DNA from: Streptomyces sp. Je 1-369
Lineage (GTDB): Bacteria > Actinomycetota > Actinomycetes > Streptomycetales > Streptomycetaceae
NCBI RefSeq assembly: GCF_026810505.1
Contig: NZ_CP101750.1
Location: 4,183,254 to 4,247,253, forward strand
Reading direction: 5' to 3'
DNA length: 64,000 nt
Shown here: positions 35,820 through 43,368 of the stretch, piece by piece
Position numbering within the stretch: position 1 is the stretch's first letter
Layout of the letters: each line of letters starts with the position of its first letter
The notes under the pieces: generated by a model
The model's database searches: none
Told to the model about the DNA's origin: nothing
Seen by the model: only the letters and a program-made list of their open reading frames with translations
Program-made: the position numbers and the translations under genes

Positions 35820-36880
35820 CCGGGATACGCACCGCACCGACAGCGGTAGCGGGAGACTGGCTCGGAGCGGACCTGTCCGCCGACCCCGAACAGTGGCGCC
35901 TCCCCGTTCCGCGGCAGGTCGCAGACGAACTGCTCGTGCTGGCCCGTGATTCCCTCGACAAGGCGGCGGAGAAGTTCCCCGACGCACCGCTTCCCGGGGC
36001 CGGGCCCGCGACGCGTGCCCTGGCCGGACAGGTACACCGGCGTCTCGCCGGTTTCCCCGGCTTCGTCCAGCTCACCGGTTTCCCGGTGAATGCCGACTTC
36101 GAACTGGTGGAAGCGGCGTACTCGCTGTTCGGCAGGTTGATCGGCCCGCCCGTTTCCCAGACACGCGCGGGAAACCTCATCGCCCGGGTCGAGGATCAGG
36201 GGGCGAAGATCGCGGTTCCCACCCAGCGCGGCCACCACAGTTCCAGCGCCCTCGCCTTTCACGCCGACCGTACGGACGTCATCGGACTGCTGTGCATCCG
36301 TGCCGCGGCCGAGGGCGGACACAGCCAACTGGTGTCGAGCAAGGCCCTCCACAACCTCGCACTGCGCGAACGTCCCGATCTCCTCGCGGTGTTGTACGAG
36401 CCGTTTCCGCACGACCAGCGGGGCGAGGCCCCTCCCGGCCGTCCCGGCTGGTGTGAACTCCCGGTGTTCAGCCGGTTCGCGGGGGATTTCGCGGCCCGCT
36501 ACGTACGGCGCTTCGTCGAGGGTTCCCAGCGTCATGCGCGGGCACCGCGGCTGACCGCCGAGCAGGTCGCCGCCATGGATTTCATGGACGAGCTGCTCCA
36601 CCGGCACGGAGTGGCGCTGCAGATGGAACTGCAGCCGGGCGACATCCAATGGATCAACAATTTCCACATCCTGCACTCCAGGAGCGCGTTCCGTGACGCC
36701 GCCGGTCCTGACGGAGGCAGGTTGCTTCTGCGGTTGTGGCTCTCTTTCGCAGGCAGTCCTGCCCTGCCGCCCGAATACGCCGACATGTACGGCAGTACGG
36801 AGGGCGGCGCGTACCGGGGCGGGGTGTGCGCGACGGGTGCTGGTCCGACTTGGGCAACGGAGAGGGGCGACCATGAATGA
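35816..36880 (+). CDS. TauD/TfdA-like Fe(II)/2-oxoglutarate oxygenase
   Basis: 354 residues from the ATG at 35816, preceded by GGGAAG. The iron ligands are His149 and Asp151 (FHADRTD) and His287 (ILHSRSAF), with the co-substrate Arg within GRLLLRLWL (~302-306). Clavaminate-synthase-like and TauD enzymes share this arrangement. A FVQLTGFP strand precedes the core. Together with the PhyH enzyme it implies two distinct C-H oxidations. It overlaps the next gene by 8 bp. Confidence 0.88.
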   Translation: MTGIRTAPTAVAGDWLGADLSADPEQWRLPVPRQVADELLVLARDSLDKAAEKFPDAPLPGAGPATRALAGQVHRRLAGFPGFVQLTGFPVNADFELVEAAYSLFGRLIGPPVSQTRAGNLIARVEDQGAKIAVPTQRGHHSSSALAFHADRTDVIGLLCIRAAAEGGHSQLVSSKALHNLALRERPDLLAVLYEPFPHDQRGEAPPGRPGWCELPVFSRFAGDFAARYVRRFVEGSQRHARAPRLTAEQVAAMDFMDELLHRHGVALQMELQPGDIQWINNFHILHSRSAFRDAAGPDGGRLLLRLWLSFAGSPALPPEYADMYGSTEGGAYRGGVCATGAGPTWATERGDHE

Positions 36881-38273
36881 CCGGCCGGTGCGCATCATCG
36901 ACGCCACGCTGCGCGAAGGAATGCAGGCTGCCAACGGCGCCTTCACCACGGAACAGAGCGTGGAAGTGGCGCGCTGTCTCATAGCGTGCGGCGTCGACAC
37001 GGTGGAATGCGGGCACCCCGCGATCGGCCACCATGAGCAGCTTCGGGTGGCAGCGGTAGTGGAAGCCTGTGGCGCGGTGCCTGTTCTCGCACACGCCAGG
37101 GCCAACAACAACGATGTCGACGCGGTGGCCAAGACCGGCGCCGACTGGGTGGGCATCTTCCTCGGGGTCAACGAGATCTCGCTCAACAGCAGGCTCCCCG
37201 GCTGCAGCAGAGACGACGTGCACCGCAAGATCGACGAGTCCGTCGGATACGCACGTCAATTGGGCCTGCAAGTGCGCTTCACCGTCGAGGACAGCAGCCG
37301 TACCGACATCGACCTCCTGGTGGAGACGTACACCAGAGCGATCAGAGCGGGCGCCGGCCGGATCGGCATCGCCGACACCGTGGGGGTGCTGGAACCGGGG
37401 AAGACGGGCGAGCTCGTGCGGAGGCTGGTGTCGAGCGGCCTCGACGCCGATATCGAGGTGCACCTGCACGACGACCGAGGTCTCGCCCTGGCCAACGCAC
37501 TCGCAGCCATCGACGCCGGGGCCACCTGGGTTTCCACCTCGGTCAACGGGCTCGGAGAGCGGGCCGGAATCGTCGATCTGGGCGCGCTGCTCGCCAACCT
37601 GGACCACCGGGGCACCCGCACGTGTGCGGACGGCCGGCGGCTGCGCGACCTCAGCCGCCGCGTCGGCGCCTACTCCCGGTCGGCGCCGGACGACCGGCGG
37701 CCCGTCGTGGGCAAGAACGTCTTCCGCCACGTGTCCAGGCTCCACCTCATGGCGGTGGACCGCGATCCCGCCTCCTACGAGTGGATCGCCCCTGAACTCT
37801 TCGGGGCCGAACGGGTCATCGGCGGTGAGGGGCCGCCGAGGACTCCGGCCGAGTGGATCGTCAAGCCGCCGGTCGTGTCCGCGACGGAACTGCGTCACCA
37901 CCGCGCAGGGCCCGGCGACCGGTTCGTCCTGGTGGACGACAGGTTCGTCGCAGGCGCAGGCCAGTACTGCATCGCCCGCCGCATCCCCGAACTCGCCAGC
38001 TACGGCACCGGGCACGTCGACGGCCATGTGCACCACTGCGACAGCCTGTTCGTCTTCCTCGGCACCCAGGAGAACTACCAGGGGCTCGAAGTGGACGTAC
38101 ACCTGGGTGAGGAGACGTTTCGGGTGCTCAGTCCGGCCTCGGTGTTCATCCCCGCGGGGGTGCGGCACAGCTACCAGGTGGTCGCCGGTTCCGGCACCTA
38201 CCTCAACCATGTGCTGGCCGGTGACTACAACAGCAGTCTGCTCGATCCGCCGGTCTTCGAAAGCCGGGCCTGA
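36873..38273 (+). CDS. Homocitrate/isopropylmalate-synthase-like enzyme fused to a cupin domain
   Basis: 466 residues from the ATG at 36873; the open frame extends upstream but overlaps the oxygenase. Residues 5-245 form the HMGL-like TIM barrel: RIIDATLREGMQ (Asp10, Arg14, Glu15), HLHDDRGLALAN (His197, His199) and NGLGERAG (~225-232), closest in style to homocitrate synthases. This half should transfer an acetyl or acyl group from CoA to a 2-oxo acid. The usual C-terminal LeuA regulatory domain is absent. Residues ~345-455 are instead a cupin with HVDGHVHH (His385-388) and AGVRHSYQV (His432), able to bind a metal. The cupin could be a catalytic isomerase or a lid domain. I know no characterised enzyme with this layout. 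Confidence 0.82.
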   Translation: MNDRPVRIIDATLREGMQAANGAFTTEQSVEVARCLIACGVDTVECGHPAIGHHEQLRVAAVVEACGAVPVLAHARANNNDVDAVAKTGADWVGIFLGVNEISLNSRLPGCSRDDVHRKIDESVGYARQLGLQVRFTVEDSSRTDIDLLVETYTRAIRAGAGRIGIADTVGVLEPGKTGELVRRLVSSGLDADIEVHLHDDRGLALANALAAIDAGATWVSTSVNGLGERAGIVDLGALLANLDHRGTRTCADGRRLRDLSRRVGAYSRSAPDDRRPVVGKNVFRHVSRLHLMAVDRDPASYEWIAPELFGAERVIGGEGPPRTPAEWIVKPPVVSATELRHHRAGPGDRFVLVDDRFVAGAGQYCIARRIPELASYGTGHVDGHVHHCDSLFVFLGTQENYQGLEVDVHLGEETFRVLSPASVFIPAGVRHSYQVVAGSGTYLNHVLAGDYNSSLLDPPVFESRA

Positions 38274-38275
38274 CC

Positions 38276-40027
38276 GTGTGCGGCGTGGTGGGTGTCTCGC
38301 TGAGACCGCACGCGGGGAAGCGGTCGGCGAGCGAAGTCGCCGCCGGGGTCCTCGAACAGCTACGGCACCGCGGACCGGACGGCCTCGGCCTCGTCGACCA
38401 CGGGACCGCGGCCCTGGGGATGGCCCGGCTCCGGGTACGGAGCAGACCGCTGGATTCCGTGCCCTTCGCCGGATCAGGTGCCGTCTTCGCGTTCAACGGG
38501 GAGGTCTACCGTGCCGACGGCGTGGTGCCGGAGGGCGGTCTCGAAGAGGCGCGGCGGGCCGGTGAGCCGGACGCGGCCACGGCGGTGGACGGGATGTACG
38601 CGGTGGTCGGCGGGGACCCCGACGGGACGCTGCGAGCGGTGCGCGACCCGCTGGGCATCAAACCTCTCTACCTGCGCGAAGCACCGGAAGGCGTTGCGGT
38701 CGCTTCCGAGGTGGGGCCGCTGGTGGATGTCTTCGGCCGGGCTCCGGTCCGACCGGCGGCGTTCGCGCAGTTCCTGCTCAGTGGGCGCCGGGTCGTCGAC
38801 GGCGGATCGTTCTTCGAGGGGATCAGAGCGGTCAGGCCGGGAGAGCGGCTGACGCTGCGCGACGGGCGGATCACCCGGTCGGTCCCGGCACGCCCGGCGC
38901 CCTGTGCCCCCGGCATGCCCGAGGCGGCGGAGCTGCGGGCCGCCCTCGAGACGGCTGTCGACCGGATGCTCCTGACCGATCGCCGTGTGGGCCTCGCCGT
39001 CAGCGGTGGCTTGGATTCCACCCTGGTCGCCCGGCTGCTCGCGCGGCGCGGCATCCGCGATCTGCCCACGGTCAGCGTCCTGCCCCAGGACACCGGCGAC
39101 GGGGTCCGCGACCTCAGCGACCTGGGTCTTTCCGATGCCGTCATCGACACCTGGCAGCACCACTCGACTTCGTTCGGCCCGGCCGACCTGCTCGCCGGGC
39201 TGCCAGCCGCGGTCCGGTCGCTCGGTGAACCGGTGGCCATGTCGAGCCTGCCGATGTACCGGGCACTGGCGAAGCTGGCCGGAGCCGCTGGGATCACGGT
39301 GCTGCTGGTCGGCGAAGGAGCGGACGAGCTGTTCGCGGGCTACCACCGCTACCGGGCGCTCTACGCCGGTGAGTTCACCGATCCCGTCGACTTCTACCTC
39401 CCGTACGAGCGGCTGGAACTCGTCACCGCCCTACTCGGAGGAGACGCGTGTGCCGACGCCACCGGAGAACTGAGGAGAGCGGTGGGCCGGTCGAGGGAGG
39501 CCGCCGCCGAACGCCTCGGCATCGAGCCCACCGTCATCGACGTGGTGCGGGAGCACGAGTACGAGCACAGCCTCGAACCGCTGCTGCGCCGCACCGACCA
39601 CCTGTTGATGGCTGAGGGCATCGAAGGCAGAACGCCCTTCCTGCACGGTGGAGTCGCCGAGCTCGCCAGGCGGTACCCGGCACGTTCGCTGGTGCGCGGC
39701 AGCCAGACGAAGGCAGCGCTGCGCGAGGCGTTCGCCGACCTGCTCCCGCCGTCCTACCGCGTGCAGCCGAAGCAGCCCTTCCGCGCCCCCGTTCGCCAGT
39801 GGCTCCGGGGCGGCCTGCTGCCGCGGGTGGACCGGACCCTGGCCGACGCCACCGAGTCGCTGCGGCGGCTGGGTGTGCGGCCCGCCGGAATGCTGCTGTT
39901 GCGGGAGCGTCTGGCCGCCGGTGACGCGGCGGCCTGCACCCTGGCGTTCGCGCTGTTGTCCACCGTGGAGTGGCTCCACTGGCTGGACGACTCCGCGGCC
40001 AGGAGCGAGGTGCCGGTCAGTGCCTAG
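38276..40027 (+). CDS. Glutamine-dependent asparagine-synthetase-like amidotransferase
   Basis: 583 residues. The GTG start at 38276 places Cys at position 2 (VCGVVGVS), the glutaminase nucleophile, two bases after the previous stop. The amidotransferase half has HRGPDG (31-36) and FNGEVY (73-78) but is about 30 residues shorter after that motif than AsnB. The synthetase half has the pyrophosphate loop SGGLDST (243-249) and GEGADELFAGY. It adenylates a carboxylate and forms an amide with ammonia from glutamine. The substrate is probably the tricarboxylate-like product of the preceding gene or a derivative. Closure of a lactam is the alternative, but retention of Cys2 favours ammonia transfer. 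Confidence 0.88.
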   Translation: MCGVVGVSLRPHAGKRSASEVAAGVLEQLRHRGPDGLGLVDHGTAALGMARLRVRSRPLDSVPFAGSGAVFAFNGEVYRADGVVPEGGLEEARRAGEPDAATAVDGMYAVVGGDPDGTLRAVRDPLGIKPLYLREAPEGVAVASEVGPLVDVFGRAPVRPAAFAQFLLSGRRVVDGGSFFEGIRAVRPGERLTLRDGRITRSVPARPAPCAPGMPEAAELRAALETAVDRMLLTDRRVGLAVSGGLDSTLVARLLARRGIRDLPTVSVLPQDTGDGVRDLSDLGLSDAVIDTWQHHSTSFGPADLLAGLPAAVRSLGEPVAMSSLPMYRALAKLAGAAGITVLLVGEGADELFAGYHRYRALYAGEFTDPVDFYLPYERLELVTALLGGDACADATGELRRAVGRSREAAAERLGIEPTVIDVVREHEYEHSLEPLLRRTDHLLMAEGIEGRTPFLHGGVAELARRYPARSLVRGSQTKAALREAFADLLPPSYRVQPKQPFRAPVRQWLRGGLLPRVDRTLADATESLRRLGVRPAGMLLLRERLAAGDAAACTLAFALLSTVEWLHWLDDSAARSEVPVSA

Positions 40028-40640
40028 ACACCGCCGGCTGATCGTCGCGCTGCACGGGTACGGGGGGACAGGGGCGGAGATGGCCGGAGTCCTGACCGCG
40101 GCCGTGGGCGACAGCGAGCGTCAGGACACCCGCACGGTGGTGGCAGGACCGGACGGGCCGTGCACACCCAGGTTCGCCCGGGAGGGGCGGGCCTGGTTCG
40201 AGATCTCCTCGCAGCCCTCGGTGATCGCGGATCGGTCCCGCCGGGCCGCCCCGGCCGTGGCCGAGTACATCGCACGGTTGCAGCAGCAGCACCGGGTGCA
40301 GGCGCGGCACACCGGCGTCGTGGGGTTCTCCCAGGGAGCGTCGGTGGCCGCCGCGGCGGTGGCAGGCTCGTCACTCTGCGGGCGGGCCGTGCTGGTCTGC
40401 GGTCGGATACCGGCTCCGGACAGTCGAATACCGGCGCCGAATATCGGACATGCGGTACCTGACGTATTAGTGGTGACCGGGGGGCGCGACCGATTCGTTC
40501 AACATGACGCGGTCCGCGCGGATTTGGAACGGGGATATGGTCGGCTTGCCCGCCATGTCGTGCTGCCCGAACTGGGACACGAGTTCACCGAGGAAGTCGC
40601 ACGAATCGCCTTGGCCTACGTAACGAGCACGGAGAGTTGA
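40020..40640 (+). CDS. Small alpha/beta-hydrolase (phospholipase/carboxylesterase type)
   Basis: 206 residues from the GTG at 40020, overlapping the previous stop by 8 bp. Residues LIVALHGYGGTG form the oxyanion region. The triad is Ser104 (GFSQG), Asp157 (GGRDRF) and His187 (LGHEF). This small esterase class cleaves acyl esters or thioesters, so it could release the product or edit the carrier protein. Codon 150 is TTA (40467-40469), the second bldA-type codon in the operon. Confidence 0.87.
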   Translation: MPRHRRLIVALHGYGGTGAEMAGVLTAAVGDSERQDTRTVVAGPDGPCTPRFAREGRAWFEISSQPSVIADRSRRAAPAVAEYIARLQQQHRVQARHTGVVGFSQGASVAAAAVAGSSLCGRAVLVCGRIPAPDSRIPAPNIGHAVPDVLVVTGGRDRFVQHDAVRADLERGYGRLARHVVLPELGHEFTEEVARIALAYVTSTES

Positions 40641-40643
40641 GCC

Positions 40644-41102
40644 ATGGACTACATCAAGGAAATGCGCGGCCTGGTGGGAACCAGACCCCTGCTTCTTCCC
40701 GGCGCACTCGTCATCGTGGAAAGGGACGACGGAAAGATCCTTCTCACCCGGCGCACCGACACGGGTGAGTGGAGCCTGCCCGGCGGCCACATGGAGCCTG
40801 GTGAGACCATCCAGGACACGGGGCGGCGCGAGGTCCGCGAGGAGACCAACATCGAGGTGGGCGAGCTGGAGCTCGTCGGCATCTTCTCCGGGAAGGATTT
40901 CTACTACAAGTACCCCAACGGGGACGAAATCTTCAAGGTCACGGTCGTCTATTCGGCGCCACTCCTGCCGAGCGAGGTCCGTCCCGATCGCAGCGAGGTT
41001 CTGGAACTCTCCTATTTCGACGTCCACCGCCTGCCCGGCGACCTCTTCGACCAGGAGCGCACCATCATCGAGGCATATGCCAAGTCCCGTGCGGCAGGGT
41101 AG
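40644..41102 (+). CDS. Nudix hydrolase
   Basis: 152 residues from the ATG at 40644. A perfect Nudix box GHMEPGETIQDTGRREVREE starts at residue 48. Nudix enzymes split X-linked nucleoside diphosphates, including ADP-ribose, CoA and NAD(H). It lies three bases after the hydrolase gene and ends the operon. The role may be house-cleaning of CoA or adenylate by-products, or a biosynthetic pyrophosphate cleavage. Confidence 0.92.
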   Translation: MDYIKEMRGLVGTRPLLLPGALVIVERDDGKILLTRRTDTGEWSLPGGHMEPGETIQDTGRREVREETNIEVGELELVGIFSGKDFYYKYPNGDEIFKVTVVYSAPLLPSEVRPDRSEVLELSYFDVHRLPGDLFDQERTIIEAYAKSRAAG

Positions 41103-41137
41103 CGGCGTGCGGGCAGCCCGGCCATACATCGATCCTC

Positions 41138-41163
41138 GAGTTCATATTTAGTTCATGAGTTCA
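41138..41163 (+). promoter_or_regulatory. SARP-type direct-repeat operator upstream of the SARP gene
   Basis: Heptamers GAGTTCA (41138), TAGTTCA (41149) and GAGTTCA (41157) occur; the first two are 11 bp apart. They end ten bases before a possible -10 (TACCTT at 41174). SARP activators bind such repeats just upstream of -10 boxes, which suggests autoregulation or control by another SARP. I found no equally clear copy before 27440. Confidence 0.5.
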
Positions 41164-41216
41164 ACCTGAGTGCTACCTTCGCCCCAGCAACACCGCTGGG
41201 GACGGAGGTATTGCGC

Positions 41217-43109
41217 GTGACGGGGGATATTCGGCTTGGCGTATTGGGGGCTGTCCGCATCGACGGGCCGGACCGCAGCCTCGACCTGTCCTGCAAGCTG
41301 CCGGGCTACGTGCTGCGCATCCTGGCCCTGCGGCAGGGCGAGGTCGTCCCCAAGGACCGGTTGATCGACGGGATCTACGAAGGAACTCCGCCCCAGAGTG
41401 CGGACGCGCAGCTGCGCGCCCACGTCAGTGTGATCCGCAAGGCGCTCGAGCCCGGCGCTGCGGCAGTCGTCAGCGTCAACGGCGGCTACCGCCTCACGCT
41501 CTCCGCCACGGCGTCCCTGGACCTGGCCGAGTTCGAGCAGAACTGCCGTGCGGGGCTCACCGAGGTACAGGACGGACGGTGGCGGGAGGGCGAACGGACG
41601 CTCAGGCGTGCCGTGGGACTGTGGGGGGACCTCACCGTTCCCGACCCGGTGGCCGCCGGGGTCCACGGCGTCATCAACTGGCATGAGGGGCTGCATCGCA
41701 CGGCGTTGGAGAACTGGGTCGAGGCACAGCTGCAACTGGGGCAGGCGGCCCTGGCCATCCCGGTCATCGAGGCCGCCGTGGAGAGCGATCCCCTCGCCGA
41801 ACGGTTCCGCCGCCTGCAGCTGATCGCGCTCTACCGGGCCGGCCGGATCGACCGGGCCCTTGCGGAGTTCACCCGGCTGCGCACTCTCCTGGCCGAAGAG
41901 ATGGGCCTGTCCCCGAGCCCCGAGCTGGAGCGGCTGCACGGACAGATCCTCAACCACGATCCCGCACTCGCCCCGGCCACCGAGGCGCGGCCGTCCCCGG
42001 CACCCGCCCCTCGCCAGCTCCCCGCCCGCGCCTCGGGCACCGTACGGCAGACGGACGTCGCGGCGACGACAGCCGCACTCGCCGGAAACGGGCCGCGGGA
42101 CTGCCCGCCCATCGTCGTCATGGCAGGGCCGCCGAGCTTCGGGAAGTCCACCATCGCGGTGGAGGCGGCGCACCGGGCAGCCGTCGACTATCCCGACGGG
42201 CAGCTCTTCGCCGCCTTCCACGCACCCGGCGTCGGGGCGGCCACCGCGCACGAGATCCTCGGCCGGTTCCTCTGCGACCTCGGTCTCGGTGCTGCGGAGA
42301 TCCCGCGCACGCCGCAGGAGCGAGCCGTCCGCTTCCGCTCGCGGACCGCGGGCAGGCGCCTGCTCATCATCCTGGACAACGTGAGCGCGGCGGCCCAGGT
42401 CGAGCTGCTGCTCCCCTCGGAACCACGGTGCGCCGTGCTCATCACGGCCCGCACCGCCCTGTGCGGGCTCCCGCAGGTGACGCACCGGATCGCCATACGG
42501 CAGGTCACGGCCGGTGAGTCACTCTCCTTGCTCGAATCCCATGTGGGCCGCTCCCGGGTGCGGACGGAACCGGAGGAGGTGCGGCGGGTCCTGCAAGTGT
42601 GTGCCGGCTCCATGCTTGCTCTGGACACGCTCGGCGCACGGATGGCCGCCCGGCCGGACCAGCGCTTCTCCCAGGTCGCGGAGCGGCTCACCCATGACGG
42701 CACCCGCCTCGACGAGTTCGAGGTCGGCGGACGCGGCGTGCGCGGCACCCTGGCGCTCAGGTACGGCCGACTCCCCGCCGAGGCGCGGGCCACCCTGCGC
42801 AAGCTCTGCTACCTGGGTGCCGCCGAGTTCCCGCTCCAAGCCGTCGCGGCGCTCGAGGGCCTCAGCCTGGTCGAGGCCGAGGACCGCCTCGACCCCCTCC
42901 TCGAGACGCACTTCGTCACCGTCTCTCGCGTCGCGGACGGCCAAACGTGGTTCCACGTGCACGAACTCACGCTCGCCTTCGGCCTGGAACGCGCCACCGT
43001 CGAAGATCCCCCCGACTTCCGGCAGGAGACGGCCGACCGCGCCTACGGCCTGGTCCATTCGCTGAGCCCGCACACCCAGCTGCGCGGCGACGAGGAACTC
43101 GCCAGATGA
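41217..43109 (+). CDS. SARP-family cluster-situated activator with ATPase domain
   Basis: 630 residues from the GTG at 41217. GGAGG lies eight bases upstream of it, and a TTG at 41211 would be too close. The SARP winged helix covers ~1-95 (DRLIDGIYEGTPPQSADAQL). The BTAD helices run ~100-245, ending SPSPELERLHGQIL. After a Pro/Ala linker comes an NB-ARC-type ATPase with GPPSFGKST (~303) and a LLIILDNV Walker B. No TPR half follows, so it is intermediate in size between small SARPs and AfsR. It lies 114 bp after the operon on the same strand and probably activates it. Confidence 0.88.
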   Translation: MTGDIRLGVLGAVRIDGPDRSLDLSCKLPGYVLRILALRQGEVVPKDRLIDGIYEGTPPQSADAQLRAHVSVIRKALEPGAAAVVSVNGGYRLTLSATASLDLAEFEQNCRAGLTEVQDGRWREGERTLRRAVGLWGDLTVPDPVAAGVHGVINWHEGLHRTALENWVEAQLQLGQAALAIPVIEAAVESDPLAERFRRLQLIALYRAGRIDRALAEFTRLRTLLAEEMGLSPSPELERLHGQILNHDPALAPATEARPSPAPAPRQLPARASGTVRQTDVAATTAALAGNGPRDCPPIVVMAGPPSFGKSTIAVEAAHRAAVDYPDGQLFAAFHAPGVGAATAHEILGRFLCDLGLGAAEIPRTPQERAVRFRSRTAGRRLLIILDNVSAAAQVELLLPSEPRCAVLITARTALCGLPQVTHRIAIRQVTAGESLSLLESHVGRSRVRTEPEEVRRVLQVCAGSMLALDTLGARMAARPDQRFSQVAERLTHDGTRLDEFEVGGRGVRGTLALRYGRLPAEARATLRKLCYLGAAEFPLQAVAALEGLSLVEAEDRLDPLLETHFVTVSRVADGQTWFHVHELTLAFGLERATVEDPPDFRQETADRAYGLVHSLSPHTQLRGDEELAR

Positions 43110-43112
43110 GGC

Positions 43113-43128
43113 TCCCTCACGTGAGGGA
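43113..43128. promoter_or_regulatory. 16-bp perfect palindrome at the right island junction
   Basis: TCCCTCACGTGAGGGA lies between the SARP stop codon and the tRNA-Glu remnant. It could be the SARP terminator stem, a regulator site, or part of a recombination site. Confidence 0.5.
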
Positions 43129-43152
43129 ATCCGTTGGGGGCACGCGACACCT
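43127..43152 (+). pseudogene. Remnant of the tRNA-Glu 3' end (att-like repeat)
   Basis: GAATCCGTTGGGGGCACGC followed by GACACC matches the T-arm and acceptor 3' strand plus trailing spacer of the intact tRNA-Glu (26999 onward), with one base missing and one changed. No anticodon or D-arm precedes it. It marks the right end of the putative island. Confidence 0.75.
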
Positions 43153-43181
43153 TGTGCGAGACTGGTGCCCGCACAACGCTT

Positions 43182-43256
43182 GGTCCTGTGGAGCAGTTTG
43201 GAGTGCTCGCCACCCTGTCAAGGTGGAGGCCGCGGGTTCAAATCCCGTCAGGACCG
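43182..43256 (+). tRNA. tRNA-Asp (GTC), copy 2 of 3
   Basis: Identical over 75 nt to the copy at 27053. The spacer to tRNA-Phe has diverged in sequence (GCTTGCGATTCC here versus GCTTGCAGATCA). Confidence 0.95.
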
Positions 43257-43280
43257 CTTGCGATTCCACGCGGATCGCGT

Positions 43281-43354
43281 GGCTGGGTAGCTCAGTTGGT
43301 ACGAGCGATCGCCTGAAAAGCGATAGGTCGCCGGTTCGATCCCGGCCCCAGCCA
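43281..43354 (+). tRNA. tRNA-Phe (GAA), copy 2 of 2
   Basis: Identical over 74 nt to the copy at 27155 but followed by CTT, so CCA is not encoded. It converges on the DUF3533 gene, whose stop is 15 bp away, and no terminator hairpin follows, unlike copy 1. Confidence 0.95.
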
Positions 43355-43368
43355 CTTCCTCGCCTCTC

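Larger units (their letters stand above)
27016..43126. mobile_element. Putative genomic island carrying the biosynthetic cluster, bounded by duplicated tRNA sequence
   Basis: On the left, the 3' end of tRNA-Glu (GAATCCCGTTGGGGGCACGC) is followed by tRNA-Asp and tRNA-Phe. On the right, 17 bp after the last cluster gene, GAATCCGTTGGGGGCACGC recurs without the rest of tRNA-Glu, again followed by tRNA-Asp and tRNA-Phe. The cluster therefore sits between a ~230-bp diverged direct duplication. No integrase, transposase or conjugation gene is present. Homologous exchange within a tRNA cluster, or loss of the integrase, are both possible. Confidence 0.6.

Noticed and set aside
27016..43126. Integrase or conjugative functions of an ICE
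   Set aside because: All frames between the tRNA duplications are accounted for by biosynthetic, transport or regulatory genes; no recombinase or replication gene is present.
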